Made by a program: the position numbers and the translations under genes. From assembly GCF_001277255.1 (NCBI RefSeq), contig NZ_CP012264.1:186001-250000 (forward strand): a stretch of DNA of 64,000 nucleotides. Reading direction: 5' to 3'. The notes under the pieces are model-generated. The model ran no database searches. It was not told the origin of the DNA and was given only the letters and a program-made list of their open reading frames with translations. Source of the stretch: Cronobacter condimenti 1330 (GTDB taxonomy: Bacteria > Pseudomonadota > Gammaproteobacteria > Enterobacterales > Enterobacteriaceae). This document shows positions 16,501-26,690 of the stretch, piece after piece. Numbering within the stretch: position 1 is the first letter of the stretch; each line of letters begins with the position of its first letter.

Positions 16501-17282
16501 TCATTCTCCCTAGAGGGTTTCAGTACGTCATCGGGCAGGCGGGTAACGCGCGCCTGACGGGCGACATCTTCATCAAGCTGTTTAATGGTGGAGTGGACAA
16601 AGCCGAGGTGGCGCAGTGCCGCTTTGCGCGCGCGTTCGGCGTCGCCAGCTTCTATCGCCTCCAGCATCTCGCGGTGCTGACCGGTAAGCTGCGCGAAAAT
16701 CGGTTGTTGCTGGTACATGCGCTGGCGGCTTTCCATCACGGACGATTGCAGGAGATCGAAAAAGCCGCGCATGGTTTGCAGCAGCACTACATTGTGCGAG
16801 GCTTCGGCAATCGCCAGATGAAAGCGCACGTCGGCCTGAGAGGCGAGGTCCGGGTCGTCGCGTTCGGTAAATTGCAGCATTGCGTCAAAGCAGTAGCGCA
16901 GCTTTTCTTTATCCTGCGCAGTGGCGCGCAGCGCCGCATACCAGGCGGTGCTGGCCTCAATTGCGTGACGCGCCTCTAAAATGTCATAGCGATAACCCGG
17001 ATCGTCTGCCATCAGGTTGCGGATAGGCTGGACGATGCGCTGTTCTGACCACGGCTCAAGCTGGTAACGCACAAAGGTGCCCCCGCCGCGGCGGCTTATC
17101 AGCAGTCCGTCACGGATGAGGATCTGCAACGCCTCGCGCAGCGAATTGCGCGAGACGCCAAGCTCCTGCGCCAGCTGTCGCTCAGCGGGCAAGCGCATTC
17201 CGGCTTCCAGCCCGCGCTCGGTGATGAGCGCACGAATGCGCTCCACCAGATGGTCGGCCAGTCGTCGGGTCATTAATGTCAT
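16497..17282 (-). CDS. lldR: GntR/FadR-type regulator LldR
   Basis: L-lactate-responsive regulator of lldPRD. 261 residues: an N-terminal winged helix-turn-helix (about 10-75, 'LPAERQLAQELGVSRNSLREALQILIRDGLL') and a C-terminal FCD ligand domain with the metal-binding 'DVRFHLAIAEASHN'. Coupled by 4-base overlaps to lldP upstream and lldD downstream. Two LldR-like operators lie about 126 bases apart in front of lldP, matching the two-operator scheme of E. coli. Confidence 0.95.
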   Translation of the reverse strand: MTLMTRRLADHLVERIRALITERGLEAGMRLPAERQLAQELGVSRNSLREALQILIRDGLLISRRGGGTFVRYQLEPWSEQRIVQPIRNLMADDPGYRYDILEARHAIEASTAWYAALRATAQDKEKLRYCFDAMLQFTERDDPDLASQADVRFHLAIAEASHNVVLLQTMRGFFDLLQSSVMESRQRMYQQQPIFAQLTGQHREMLEAIEAGDAERARKAALRHLGFVHSTIKQLDEDVARQARVTRLPDDVLKPSREND

Positions 17283-18934
17283 GGGATCATCCAGGTAAAG
17301 TAGTACGCCTGCAGCAGCGTGATAAGCCCCACCATGCAGGTGAAAATCAGGCTGTGCTTCACGGTAAAGCGGAACAGATCAGACTCTTTCCCGACCAGCC
17401 CCACCGCCGCGCAGGCGATAGCGATAGATTGCGGCGAAATCATCTTGCCGGTGACGCCGCCAGTGGTGTTCGCCGCCACCATCAGGATATCCGAGACGCC
17501 GGTCTGTTGTGCCGCTGTCGCCTGGAGCGCCGCGAAAAGCGCGTTCGACGACGTGTCGGAGCCGGTCAGGAACACGCCGAGCCAGCCGAGGAACGGCGAG
17601 AAGAATGGAAACGCGCTGCCGGTATGCGCCAGGGCTAACGCGAGCGTGGAAGAGAGGCCGGAGTAGTTAGAGATAAACGCGAAGGCCAGCACCATCCCGA
17701 TGGAGTAAATCGGCAGCGCCAGCTCTTTCATCGTCTGGCCGAACGTCTCCACGGCGGCTTTCGGCTTCATGCGCAGCCAGATAATAGAGATGATGGCCGC
17801 CACGAAAATCGCGGTGCCAGTAGCGGAGAGCCAGTCGAATTTATAGACAGCGGCATAGGCGGTCGCCTTCGCGACAACCGGCGGCATGCGCGCCACCAGG
17901 CCGTCCAGGAACGGTACGGAGAAGTTAAACACCAGATCCGCGAGCGGGCCGCCCTTCGCGAACAACGCCTTGAACGGCGGAATACTCCAGAGCGTGACCG
18001 TGGCGGTCAGGAACAGGAAGGGCGACCAGGCGCGGATGACCTGCCCTGGCGTATAGTTCTTACGCGCCAGCGTTTGATCAACCACCGAGGCACCCACATC
18101 ACCGAACCGGAAGATGCGCACCGGACGCCAGCGTTTGAGAAACAGCGTCAGGCAGACCAGCGATACCAGCGAAGAGATGATGTCCGGCAGTTCTGGCCCG
18201 ATAAAGTTTGAGCTTAAATACTGCGCGATAGCGAACGATCCGCCCGCGACCAGCACAGCAGGCCAGGTCTCTTTAATGCCGCGCCAGCCGTCCATAATCG
18301 CCATGATCCAGAACAACACGATAATGGTCAGGAACGGTAACTGACGGCCCACCATCTGGCCAATCTGGAAGCTGTCGAGACCGGTGACCTGGCCTGCGAC
18401 CAGAATCGGGATGCCCATCGCGCCAAACGCCACCGGGGCGGTATTCACAATCAGGCACAGGCCCGCGGCATAAAGCGGGTTAAACCCCAGCCCCACCAGC
18501 AAGGCCGCCGTAATGGCAACCGGCGCGCCAAAGCCTGCAGCGCCTTCCAGAAACGCGCCGAATGAGAACCCGACAATCAGCATCTGCAGACGCTGGTCCG
18601 GCGTGATGGAGAGGATAGACGAGCGGATAATGTCGAACTGCCCGGTTTTCACCGAGATTTTATAAACGAAGACCGCGGCGATAATAATCCAGGCGATGGG
18701 CCACAGGCCATAGAAAAAGCCATAAATAACGGACGCGAACGCGCGCTCCGTCGGCATTTTGTAAAAGAAGAGCGCCACCATCAGCGCGATGGCAACGGTG
18801 ATCGTCGCCGCCAGATACCCTTTGAGCTTGAGCTTAATCAGTGCGAAAAAGAAAAACAGGATCGGCAAAGCGGCAATCAGGCTGGAAAGCCAGAGGTTCC
18901 CTGCCGGGTCGTAATTCTGCTGCCAGAGGTGCAT
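17279..18934 (-). CDS. lldP: L-lactate permease LldP
   Basis: Proton-coupled uptake of L-lactate (also glycolate and D-lactate in E. coli) across the inner membrane. 551 residues, exactly the E. coli length, with many hydrophobic segments. 'GAFLEGAAGFGAPVAITAALLVG' and 'GVFLTGSDTSSNALFAALQ' are hallmark motifs of the lactate permease family. The start at 18934 matches MNLWQQNYDP of E. coli and has AGGAG upstream; an in-frame start 8 codons earlier is rejected. First gene of the operon. Confidence 0.97.
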   Translation of the reverse strand: MHLWQQNYDPAGNLWLSSLIAALPILFFFFALIKLKLKGYLAATITVAIALMVALFFYKMPTERAFASVIYGFFYGLWPIAWIIIAAVFVYKISVKTGQFDIIRSSILSITPDQRLQMLIVGFSFGAFLEGAAGFGAPVAITAALLVGLGFNPLYAAGLCLIVNTAPVAFGAMGIPILVAGQVTGLDSFQIGQMVGRQLPFLTIIVLFWIMAIMDGWRGIKETWPAVLVAGGSFAIAQYLSSNFIGPELPDIISSLVSLVCLTLFLKRWRPVRIFRFGDVGASVVDQTLARKNYTPGQVIRAWSPFLFLTATVTLWSIPPFKALFAKGGPLADLVFNFSVPFLDGLVARMPPVVAKATAYAAVYKFDWLSATGTAIFVAAIISIIWLRMKPKAAVETFGQTMKELALPIYSIGMVLAFAFISNYSGLSSTLALALAHTGSAFPFFSPFLGWLGVFLTGSDTSSNALFAALQATAAQQTGVSDILMVAANTTGGVTGKMISPQSIAIACAAVGLVGKESDLFRFTVKHSLIFTCMVGLITLLQAYYFTWMIP

Positions 18935-19429
18935 AGCGAATCTCCTGCGGGCCTGCACGTGCCGGAAGTCTGAGCTTCTTTATAGCGCGGCATTTGTAAA
19001 AGTGGCCCAACCAATGTGTTGTTGTAGGGGTAATGACAACAAAAGGTTAACCATTTGTTAGTTATCAGCAACAGATTGGTTATGGTTTTTTGGGGTTTTG
19101 TGAGAGGACGGCAAATTTGCGAGAGAATTGGTAGGGCCACTTAGCTCTTTTCAAGAACGTTAAGTTTCGGGAGGGAGGCTCGCCAGGACGCGTGGTGGGT
19201 TTGGTAAACAGGCTCAGGCGTGATACTCGCTGTGATTAAAAGCTGACAGGGAAAGCATAAAACTGGAGGCGAGGGGCAATGGAGCGTACGGCGTTTCCCT
19301 GAACAACAGAGTGACGTACTTTCAGGAGAGGGGCGTTAGCGGCACTTTTCCCGGCCAGTGCGCTCAGCATGATGTTTTTAGCGGTGGGATAAAAAGATAG
19401 CGGGCCGGTATGCCAGCCCGCGTGTGGGA
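18935..19429 (-). promoter_or_regulatory. lldP upstream region with two LldR operators
   Basis: Non-coding 495 bases between lldP and yibL. Two matching FadR-type palindromes of the form TGGCCC(A/T)ACCA lie at 19003-19013 (plus orientation) and 19129-19139 (complement orientation), centres about 126 bases apart. In E. coli two LldR operators flank the lldP promoter at nearly this spacing and allow looping, so the arrangement appears conserved. A TATAAA at about 18978-18983 on the minus strand could be the -10. Nothing was recognised from 19145 to 19429. Confidence 0.7.
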
Positions 19430-19792
19430 TCAAAAGTCGGTTTTTGCAAAGCCAGTCATTTCTTTCAGGCCCATTTCGCGGCCCAGCGCCGTCATCGGGT
19501 GAACGACAACCAGCCCGCGCACGCTTTTCTTAAGCTTGCCCATATCCGCCTGCTCTTTTTTGGTAATGGGGCGCTTATACGGCATCGCCATCAGCTTCTG
19601 GGCTTCTTTGCTGAGCTTGTCGGTACGCACGTCTTTCAGGCGAGCGATTTCTGCTTCCAGCTTCGTTATCTCTTGCTCAAGCTCGGCATATTTGTCGGCA
19701 GCTTCCGTCAGGGAAACGGCCGCCTGCTGGTGACGCATGGCGTCGAGCTTGTCGCTCAGACGTTTAATTTCAGCTTTTTCGATCTCTTTCAT
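19430..19792 (-). CDS. yibL: Conserved protein YibL
   Basis: Small cytosolic protein of 120 residues, same length as E. coli YibL. The first two thirds are strongly charged and helical (Glu, Lys, Leu, Ala) and look like a coiled coil ('YAELEQEITKLEAEIARLKD'); the rest is basic, with 'RGLVVVHPMTALGREMGL'. The function is not established; YibL has been reported with ribosomes, which I recall rather than see. In E. coli it lies near lldP too, between mtlR and lldP, but the mtl genes are absent here. Confidence 0.9.
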   Translation of the reverse strand: MKEIEKAEIKRLSDKLDAMRHQQAAVSLTEAADKYAELEQEITKLEAEIARLKDVRTDKLSKEAQKLMAMPYKRPITKKEQADMGKLKKSVRGLVVVHPMTALGREMGLKEMTGFAKTDF

Positions 19793-19869
19793 TCACACAA
19801 ACCATCAGAAAAGGGGGAGTTGCTGCAAAGGATACACTATTGCGGGGAATGAATGAAAAAAGGGGCAAA

Positions 19870-19893
19870 AGTCTCCCGCCCGAAGGCGGGAGA
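19870..19893 (-). terminator. glpK terminator
   Basis: Stem CTCCCGCC / GGCGGGAG with a four-base TTCG loop when read on the minus strand, about 30 bases after the glpK stop. The downstream tract is T-rich but interrupted (ACTTTTGCCCCTTTTTT). A UUCG-capped stem is very stable. Confidence 0.8.
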
Positions 19894-19921
19894 AAAGGGG
19901 GGAGACCAATGAGGTTAACGC

Positions 19922-21436
<1,515 letters not shown>

Positions 21437-21459
21437 CATTTTTTTGTCCCGTCAATCTG

Positions 21460-22308
21460 TTACAGCGAAGCTTTCTGTTGTGCGCTGGTCGTCGAAGCTT
21501 TGTCCGCTTCCTCCTCACAGGTATCGCACGGTAAATGGCGGCCAATCAGTTTGCGATAGCCGAACGCGCCAAGCGCCGCGCCGACGACCGGGCCCAGGGC
21601 CGGCACCAGGAAGTAAGGAATATCACGCCCGCCGGTAAAGGCGACGTTACCCCAGCCTGCGAGCCAGGCGAACGCCTTCGGCCCTAAATCACGCGCCGGG
21701 TTCATGGCAAAGCCGGTCAGAGGACCCATGGACGCGCCGATGACCGCAATCAGCAGACCAATCAGCAACGGGGCCAGCGGGCCACGCGGAATACCGTTGC
21801 CATCGTCAGTCAGCGCCAGGATAACGCCCATCAGAATGGCGGTAATAATCATTTCAACCGCAAACGCCTGAACCAGGTTGATATGCGGGTTGGGATAGGT
21901 AGAGAAAATACCGGCCAGGTCGAGACTTTCGACACTGCCGCGAACCATATGGTGAGTCTGTTCGTAATCGAGGAAAAGATTGTAATAAAGCCCGTAAACT
22001 AACGCCGCTGCGCAAAAGGCGCCGGCAAACTGAGAAATAATAAAAGGAACAACTTTGCGCCTGTCGAAACAGGCAAACAGCCACAACGCGATGGTTACCG
22101 CCGGGTTAAGATGCGCGCCGGAAACGCCTGCAGTCAGGTAAATGGCCATCGCCACGCCCAGACCCCAGATGATGCTGATTTCCCACTGTCCGAAACTGGC
22201 TCCTGCCACTTTCAGCGCCGCCACGCAGCCCACACCGAAGAAAATCAACAACCCGGTACCGAGGAATTCGGCGATGCACTCGCCTTTTAAGGTTGATGTT
22301 TGACTCAT
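21460..22308 (-). CDS. glpF: Glycerol facilitator GlpF
   Basis: Aquaglyceroporin of the inner membrane, 282 residues (E. coli 281). The two half-helix NPA motifs are intact: Asn68-Pro-Ala in 'GAHLNPAVT' and the second in 'GFAMNPARDLG' near 203, where the Arg of the selectivity filter follows. First gene of glpFK; upstream DNA carries a GlpR-like operator. Confidence 0.97.
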   Translation of the reverse strand: MSQTSTLKGECIAEFLGTGLLIFFGVGCVAALKVAGASFGQWEISIIWGLGVAMAIYLTAGVSGAHLNPAVTIALWLFACFDRRKVVPFIISQFAGAFCAAALVYGLYYNLFLDYEQTHHMVRGSVESLDLAGIFSTYPNPHINLVQAFAVEMIITAILMGVILALTDDGNGIPRGPLAPLLIGLLIAVIGASMGPLTGFAMNPARDLGPKAFAWLAGWGNVAFTGGRDIPYFLVPALGPVVGAALGAFGYRKLIGRHLPCDTCEEEADKASTTSAQQKASL

Positions 22309-22742
22309 AATCGGGTCCTGAAGGCTAATTGATGATTATTGTATGCATGGCGCCGAAGACGACCATGATGTCTTGTAGACATGGTGTTAACTTATCGTTA
22401 ACGAACAAAAACGAGAAATATCGAAATTGAAATGTGTGTGTTACGTCAAGAAAATGAGCGTTTTCGCGCTCGATGACGCGTTTTTCGGACATCCGGGAGT
22501 GAGAGCTGAATCATTTCATTAACTATCATGTTAACAATTTACCGAAGCGTGAGGCGAATACACTCGGTTTAGACTGAAAATCCGCGCAAACCGCAATCCG
22601 TGCGGCTTGTCGCTGGACAGGGGCACAAGGGCTTCATACAATCGGGACTAGTGTTGTGCGCACAGGTTACTTAAGGCGTCGCCGGACACCGGGACGAGGA
22701 TAGTCATCCATCAACGCCTTGCAATTCAGGAGAGGTAGTACG
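22309..22742 (-). promoter_or_regulatory. glpF-zapB divergent region with a GlpR-like operator
   Basis: Non-coding 434 bases. A palindrome centred on TCGTTAACGA (22395-22404, full site about 22390-22409) fits the GlpR operator pattern, with ACGAACA on the right arm. A weaker relative may lie near 22517-22540 (TTAACTATCATGTTAAC). glpFK is expected to be repressed by GlpR and activated by CRP. The right end carries the zapB promoter and its AGGAG site (22728-22735). Confidence 0.5.
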
Positions 22743-22982
22743 ATGTCATTTGAAGTGTTTGAAAAACTGGAAGCGAAAGTACAGCAGGCTGTTGATACCA
22801 TCACCCTGTTGCAGATGGAAATCGAAGAGCTGAAAGACAAGAATAATCATCTTGCTCAGGAAGTACAGAACGCGCAGGGCAGCCGCGAAGCGCTGGAGCA
22901 GGAAAACCACCAGCTGCGCGAACAGCAGCACGTCTGGCAGGAACGCCTTCAGGCGCTGCTGGGTAAAATGGAAGAAGTATGA
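22743..22982 (+). CDS. zapB: Cell division protein ZapB
   Basis: Small coiled-coil protein that joins the Z-ring through ZapA and helps early ring assembly. 79 residues, nearly all heptad-like helix ('FEKLEAKVQQAVDTITLLQMEIEELK' onward, rich in Gln and Glu). The ATG at 22743 gives MSFEVFEKLEAK, aligning with E. coli; an earlier in-frame start is rejected because AGGAGAGG stands just before 22743. Followed by a terminator, then convergent rraA. Confidence 0.95.
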   Translation: MSFEVFEKLEAKVQQAVDTITLLQMEIEELKDKNNHLAQEVQNAQGSREALEQENHQLREQQHVWQERLQALLGKMEEV

Positions 22983-23005
22983 TTATACGGCTTTGACCAA
23001 AAAGA

Positions 23006-23031
23006 ACGGGCGCTCAGGGCGCCCGTTTTTA
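23006..23031 (+). terminator. zapB terminator
   Basis: Stem ACGGGCGC / GCGCCCGT followed by TTTTTA, 23 bases after the zapB stop and immediately before the rraA stop. Confidence 0.85.
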
Positions 23032-23517
23032 TTACTCGATATCCAGCGGATCTTCGGAAAGGATGATACCGGTGTTGTCGGCGTAAAGATGGTCGCCGGA
23101 GAAGAAGGTGACGCCGCCGAAATTAACGCGTATGTCGCTCTCGCCAATGCCTTCGCCAGCTGCTCCCACCGGAATAGCCGCCAGCGCCTGGATACCTACA
23201 TCCAGCTCCGCGAGATCATCAACCTGACGCACAGCGCCGTAAACCACAATGCCTTCCCATTCGTTCTGCACCGCAAGGCGCGCCAGTTCAGCATCAATCA
23301 AGGCGCGGCGAACGGAACCGCCGCCATCAACCAGTAAAACGCGTCCGCGGCCATTTTCCTCGAGCAGCTCATACAGCAACCCGTTGTCCTCGAAACATTT
23401 CACCGTGATGATTTGCCCGCCAAAAGAAGCACGGCCGCCGAAGTTGGAGAACAGAGGCTCCACAACGTTGACCTCTTCCTGGTAGATGTCACAAAGCTCA
23501 GAAGTATCGTATTTCAT
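23032..23517 (-). CDS. rraA: RNase E activity regulator RraA
   Basis: Trimeric protein that binds RNase E and DEAD-box helicases and slows mRNA decay. 161 residues, same as E. coli, nearly identical across 'MKYDTSELCDIYQE' and 'VDGGGSVRRALIDAELARLAV'. The start at 23517 matches E. coli; an 8-codon N-terminal extension is possible but not supported. Separated from menA by 92 bases, so it may have its own promoter. Confidence 0.96.
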   Translation of the reverse strand: MKYDTSELCDIYQEEVNVVEPLFSNFGGRASFGGQIITVKCFEDNGLLYELLEENGRGRVLLVDGGGSVRRALIDAELARLAVQNEWEGIVVYGAVRQVDDLAELDVGIQALAAIPVGAAGEGIGESDIRVNFGGVTFFSGDHLYADNTGIILSEDPLDIE

Positions 23518-23609
23518 AGGTTTAACGTTCAGTTGCTGCAAGAGCTGTCAGTATATCGCTTAACGCGCGCTGTTGGCAAAATCATCAATTGTTAATTGAT
23601 GCGGGTCAG

Positions 23610-24542
23610 TTAAACCAGGCGCTGACTGACTACCAGCCCGAGGATGAATAACAGATTCACCAGCAGCGCTGCTTTCACGGTGCGCTCGAGCATCGGGCGC
23701 ATCGCCGCCGGTTCGGTTTCGCGCAGAACGAAACGCGCCTGACGGACCAGCAGCGGCGTTGCCAGCAGGAACAGCCAGCCCCAGAGGTTTTGCAGCCAGA
23801 GCAGGTTAAACACCGCGAGACACGCCAGCGCGCCAAAGAGCAGGGTGACGTGATAACGGCGTGCCACGACGGGCCCAAGGCGCACCGCCAGCGTGTTCTT
23901 ACCGTTGCGGCGATCGCTGTCGATATCTCGCAGGTTATTGATATTAAGAACGGCCGCAGCCAGTAAACCGCAGGCTGTCGCCGGCAGCCAGACGGGCGAA
24001 ATCAGCGAGTGCGCCTGTAAATACCAGCTGCCGAGCACGCTCAGCCAGCCGAAGAACACCAGCACCGAGAGATCGCCAAGCCCCATGTACCCGTACGGGC
24101 GCGTGCCGACGGTGTAGGTAATCGCGGCGAGAATTGAGAGCGCGCCGAGCGCCAGAAACCCGAGTACATCAGCCAGGCTGTGGCAGGCGACTTTCACAAG
24201 CGCCAGCCCCGAAAGGCAAATCAGCGCCACGGTGAGCATAATTGCGCGCTTCATCTGCGGCGCGGTGATGGCCCCTTTTTGCATGCCGCGCAACGGGCCA
24301 ATGCGATCCGGTTGATCGCTGCCTTTCACGGCATCGCCATAATCGTTAGCCAGATTAGAGAGAATTTGCAGCAGGCCGGCGGTCAGCAGCGCCAGCAGGG
24401 TAACGACGGGGTCAAAATGGCCTTGCCACCAGGCGAGCGCGCTGCCGACAAGAATGGCGGAAAAAGCCAGCGGCAGCGTGCGCGGTCGCAGGCTCTCAAG
24501 CCAGGCCTGGGTACGACTTACCGAATGCGAGTGTGTATTCAT
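23610..24542 (-). CDS. menA: 1,4-dihydroxy-2-naphthoate octaprenyltransferase
   Basis: Attaches the octaprenyl chain to dihydroxynaphthoate, making demethylmenaquinone in the inner membrane. UbiA-family prenyltransferase, 310 residues (E. coli 308), with about eight or nine hydrophobic segments. The two Asp-rich motifs that bind Mg-diphosphate are 'NLANDYGDAVKGSD' near 65 and 'NNLRDIDSDRRNGKNT' near 205. It follows hslU after 180 bases. Confidence 0.97.
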   Translation of the reverse strand: MNTHSHSVSRTQAWLESLRPRTLPLAFSAILVGSALAWWQGHFDPVVTLLALLTAGLLQILSNLANDYGDAVKGSDQPDRIGPLRGMQKGAITAPQMKRAIMLTVALICLSGLALVKVACHSLADVLGFLALGALSILAAITYTVGTRPYGYMGLGDLSVLVFFGWLSVLGSWYLQAHSLISPVWLPATACGLLAAAVLNINNLRDIDSDRRNGKNTLAVRLGPVVARRYHVTLLFGALACLAVFNLLWLQNLWGWLFLLATPLLVRQARFVLRETEPAAMRPMLERTVKAALLVNLLFILGLVVSQRLV

Positions 24543-24722
24543 AGACGAATCTGCGCCAATAAAAATGAGGGCTTGTCTGCCTGACGAAGCTGCGGGTTGT
24601 CGGCGCGGCCTGTGGAGCCCGGCGTAATAATGCCGCCGGGGACAGGCTGACCGCCTTACCGCACCTCACGTCAGGCGGGACAAAAGCCCTCACCAAAAGT
24701 GATGAAAATGCGTTGAGCGCGA

Positions 24723-26054
24723 TTATAAGATAAAACGGCTCAGATCTTCATCTGCCACCAGTGCATCCAGGTGTTTGCTCACATATTCCGCATCAATAGT
24801 GATAGTCTCGCCGCCCAGATCGCTTGCGTCATAGGAGATATCCTCCATCAGGCGCTCCAGTACGGTATGCAGGCGGCGTGCGCCGATGTTCTCGGTAGTT
24901 TCGTTCACCTGCCACGCCGCCTGCGCGATACGCTTGATGCCGTCGTCGGTAAACTCAATGTGCACGCCTTCGGTCTCCATCAGCGCTTTGTACTGCACCG
25001 TGACGGAAGCATTCGGCTCGGTGAGGATGCGCTCGAAATCTTCGGCAGTCAGCGCCTGAAGCTCAACGCGAATAGGCAGACGACCCTGCAGTTCCGGAAT
25101 GAGATCGGACGGGCTTGCCACCTGGAACGCGCCGGAAGCAATAAACAGAATATGGTCGGTTTTCACCATGCCGTGCTTTGTCGATACGGTGCAACCTTCC
25201 ACCAGCGGCAGCAGGTCACGCTGTACGCCTTCACGAGAGACATCCGGACCGGACACGTTGCCGCGCTTACAGATTTTGTCGATCTCATCAATAAACACGA
25301 TGCCGTGTTGCTCGACCGCTTCGATGGCTTGTTCTTTCAGCTCTTCCGGGTTGACCAGCTTAGCGGCTTCTTCTTCGACCAGCAGTTTCATCGCGTCTTT
25401 GATTTTGAGCTTGCGCGGCTTCTGCTTCTGGCCGCCCAGGTTCTGGAACATGGACTGCAGCTGGCTGGTCATTTCTTCCATGCCCGGAGGCGCCATGATC
25501 TCAACGCCCATTGGCGCGGCGGCCAGATTGATTTCAATCTCTTTGTCGTCGAGTTCGCCTTCGCGCAGTTTTTTGCGAAACGCCTGACGCGCGGCGGATG
25601 GCTCCTGCTGCTGTTCCGGCTGGCCCCAGTTGTTTTTAGCCGGCGGGATCAGCACATCAAGAATGCGCTCTTCGGCCATCTCTTCGGCGCGGTAGCGGTT
25701 TTTCTCAATGGACTGCATGCGTACCATTTTAATGGCGGAGTCGGTCAGATCGCGGATGATAGAATCTACTTCTTTACCAACATAACCCACTTCGGTGAAT
25801 TTCGTTGCTTCAACTTTAATAAACGGCGCGTTGGCGAGTTTCGCCAGGCGACGGGCGATTTCCGTTTTACCCACGCCGGTCGGGCCAATCATCAGAATGT
25901 TTTTCGGCGTGACTTCATGGCGCAGCTCTTCATCAAGCTGCATACGGCGCCAGCGGTTACGCAGCGCAATAGCGACAGAACGCTTCGCCGCGTCCTGACC
26001 AATAATGTGTTTGTCGAGTTCGCTGACAATTTCGCGTGGAGTCATTTCAGACAT
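24723..26054 (-). CDS. hslU: HslU ATPase/unfoldase of the HslVU protease
   Basis: AAA+ hexamer that unfolds substrates and feeds them to HslV. 443 residues as in E. coli. Walker A GPTGVGKT at 57-64, pore loop GYVG near 90, Walker B 'GIVFIDEIDKI' near 255, C-terminal 'LSRFIL' that docks on HslV. The intermediate domain (about 110-240) carries a Gln-rich stretch 'PEQQQEPSAARQ'. Ten bases separate it from hslV. Confidence 0.98.
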   Translation of the reverse strand: MSEMTPREIVSELDKHIIGQDAAKRSVAIALRNRWRRMQLDEELRHEVTPKNILMIGPTGVGKTEIARRLAKLANAPFIKVEATKFTEVGYVGKEVDSIIRDLTDSAIKMVRMQSIEKNRYRAEEMAEERILDVLIPPAKNNWGQPEQQQEPSAARQAFRKKLREGELDDKEIEINLAAAPMGVEIMAPPGMEEMTSQLQSMFQNLGGQKQKPRKLKIKDAMKLLVEEEAAKLVNPEELKEQAIEAVEQHGIVFIDEIDKICKRGNVSGPDVSREGVQRDLLPLVEGCTVSTKHGMVKTDHILFIASGAFQVASPSDLIPELQGRLPIRVELQALTAEDFERILTEPNASVTVQYKALMETEGVHIEFTDDGIKRIAQAAWQVNETTENIGARRLHTVLERLMEDISYDASDLGGETITIDAEYVSKHLDALVADEDLSRFIL

Positions 26055-26064
26055 GGGAGGGTCC

Positions 26065-26595
26065 TTACGCTTTGGAGGTCAATTCTTCGATAGTGAGGAA
26101 GTGGTTGGTGTAGATGCAGATATCACCTGCAATCCCCAGCGACTTCTCCACAATGTCACGAGCGCCAAGCTCGGTGTTTTCCAGCAGCGCGCGTGCCGCA
26201 GCCTGCGCGTAAGGCCCGCCGGAACCAATGGCGATCAGATCGTTTTCCGGCTGCACTACATCGCCGTTACCGGTGATAATCAGTGAGGCGTTCTCGTCCG
26301 CCACTGCCAGCAGCGCTTCAAGGCGGCGCAGCATACGGTCAGTACGCCAGTCTTTCGCCAGTTCAACAGCGGCTTTCACCAGGTGGCCCTGGTGCATTTC
26401 CAGTTTGCGTTCAAAGAGTTCAAACAGGGTAAAGGCGTCGGCGGTGCCGCCTGCAAAGCCCGCGATAACTTTGTCGTTATACAGACGGCGGACTTTCTTC
26501 ACGTTGCCTTTCATTACGGTGTTGCCCAGGGTGGCCTGGCCGTCACCACCGATCACTACCTGGCCGTTGCGGCGCACACTTACTATTGTTGTCAC
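26065..26595 (-). CDS. hslV: HslV peptidase of the HslVU protease
   Basis: Proteasome-like threonine peptidase forming a double hexamer with HslU. 176 residues. It starts at GTG (26595), as in E. coli: this puts the catalytic Thr second (M-T-T-I-V-S), exposed after Met removal; a TTG two codons upstream gives a longer frame that would bury it. AAGGGG precedes the GTG. The conserved 'GDGQATLGNTVMKGNVKKVRRL' follows. A sigma-32-like promoter and a leader hairpin lie upstream. Confidence 0.97.
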   Translation of the reverse strand: MTTIVSVRRNGQVVIGGDGQATLGNTVMKGNVKKVRRLYNDKVIAGFAGGTADAFTLFELFERKLEMHQGHLVKAAVELAKDWRTDRMLRRLEALLAVADENASLIITGNGDVVQPENDLIAIGSGGPYAQAAARALLENTELGARDIVEKSLGIAGDICIYTNHFLTIEELTSKA

Positions 26596-26629
26596 GAGCA
26601 AACCCCTTATTGCATAAGCTGAAGACAGC

Positions 26630-26690
26630 GCCCCGCAGGTGATACGGGGCAGAATGCAATTATAGATGGGGGGCGTTTCGGGGGTTTCAA
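26630..26690 (-). promoter_or_regulatory. Sigma-32-like promoter and leader hairpin of hslVU
   Basis: Read on the minus strand: a -35 TTGAAA (26690-26685), 13 bases, then a -10 CCCCATCT (26671-26664), a close fit to the heat-shock promoter consensus. The -35 overlaps the ftsN stop codon and sits at the centre of a palindrome, CGGGGG-TTTCAA-CCCCCG. In the leader, GCCCCG / CGGGGC (26650-26645 and 26635-26630) forms a hairpin; a 5' hairpin is known to stabilise hslVU mRNA in E. coli. Confidence 0.8.

Noticed and set aside
24771..26093. 440-codon open frame antisense to hslU
   Set aside because: Mirrors the codon bias of hslU, has no recognisable domain and no ribosome-binding site.
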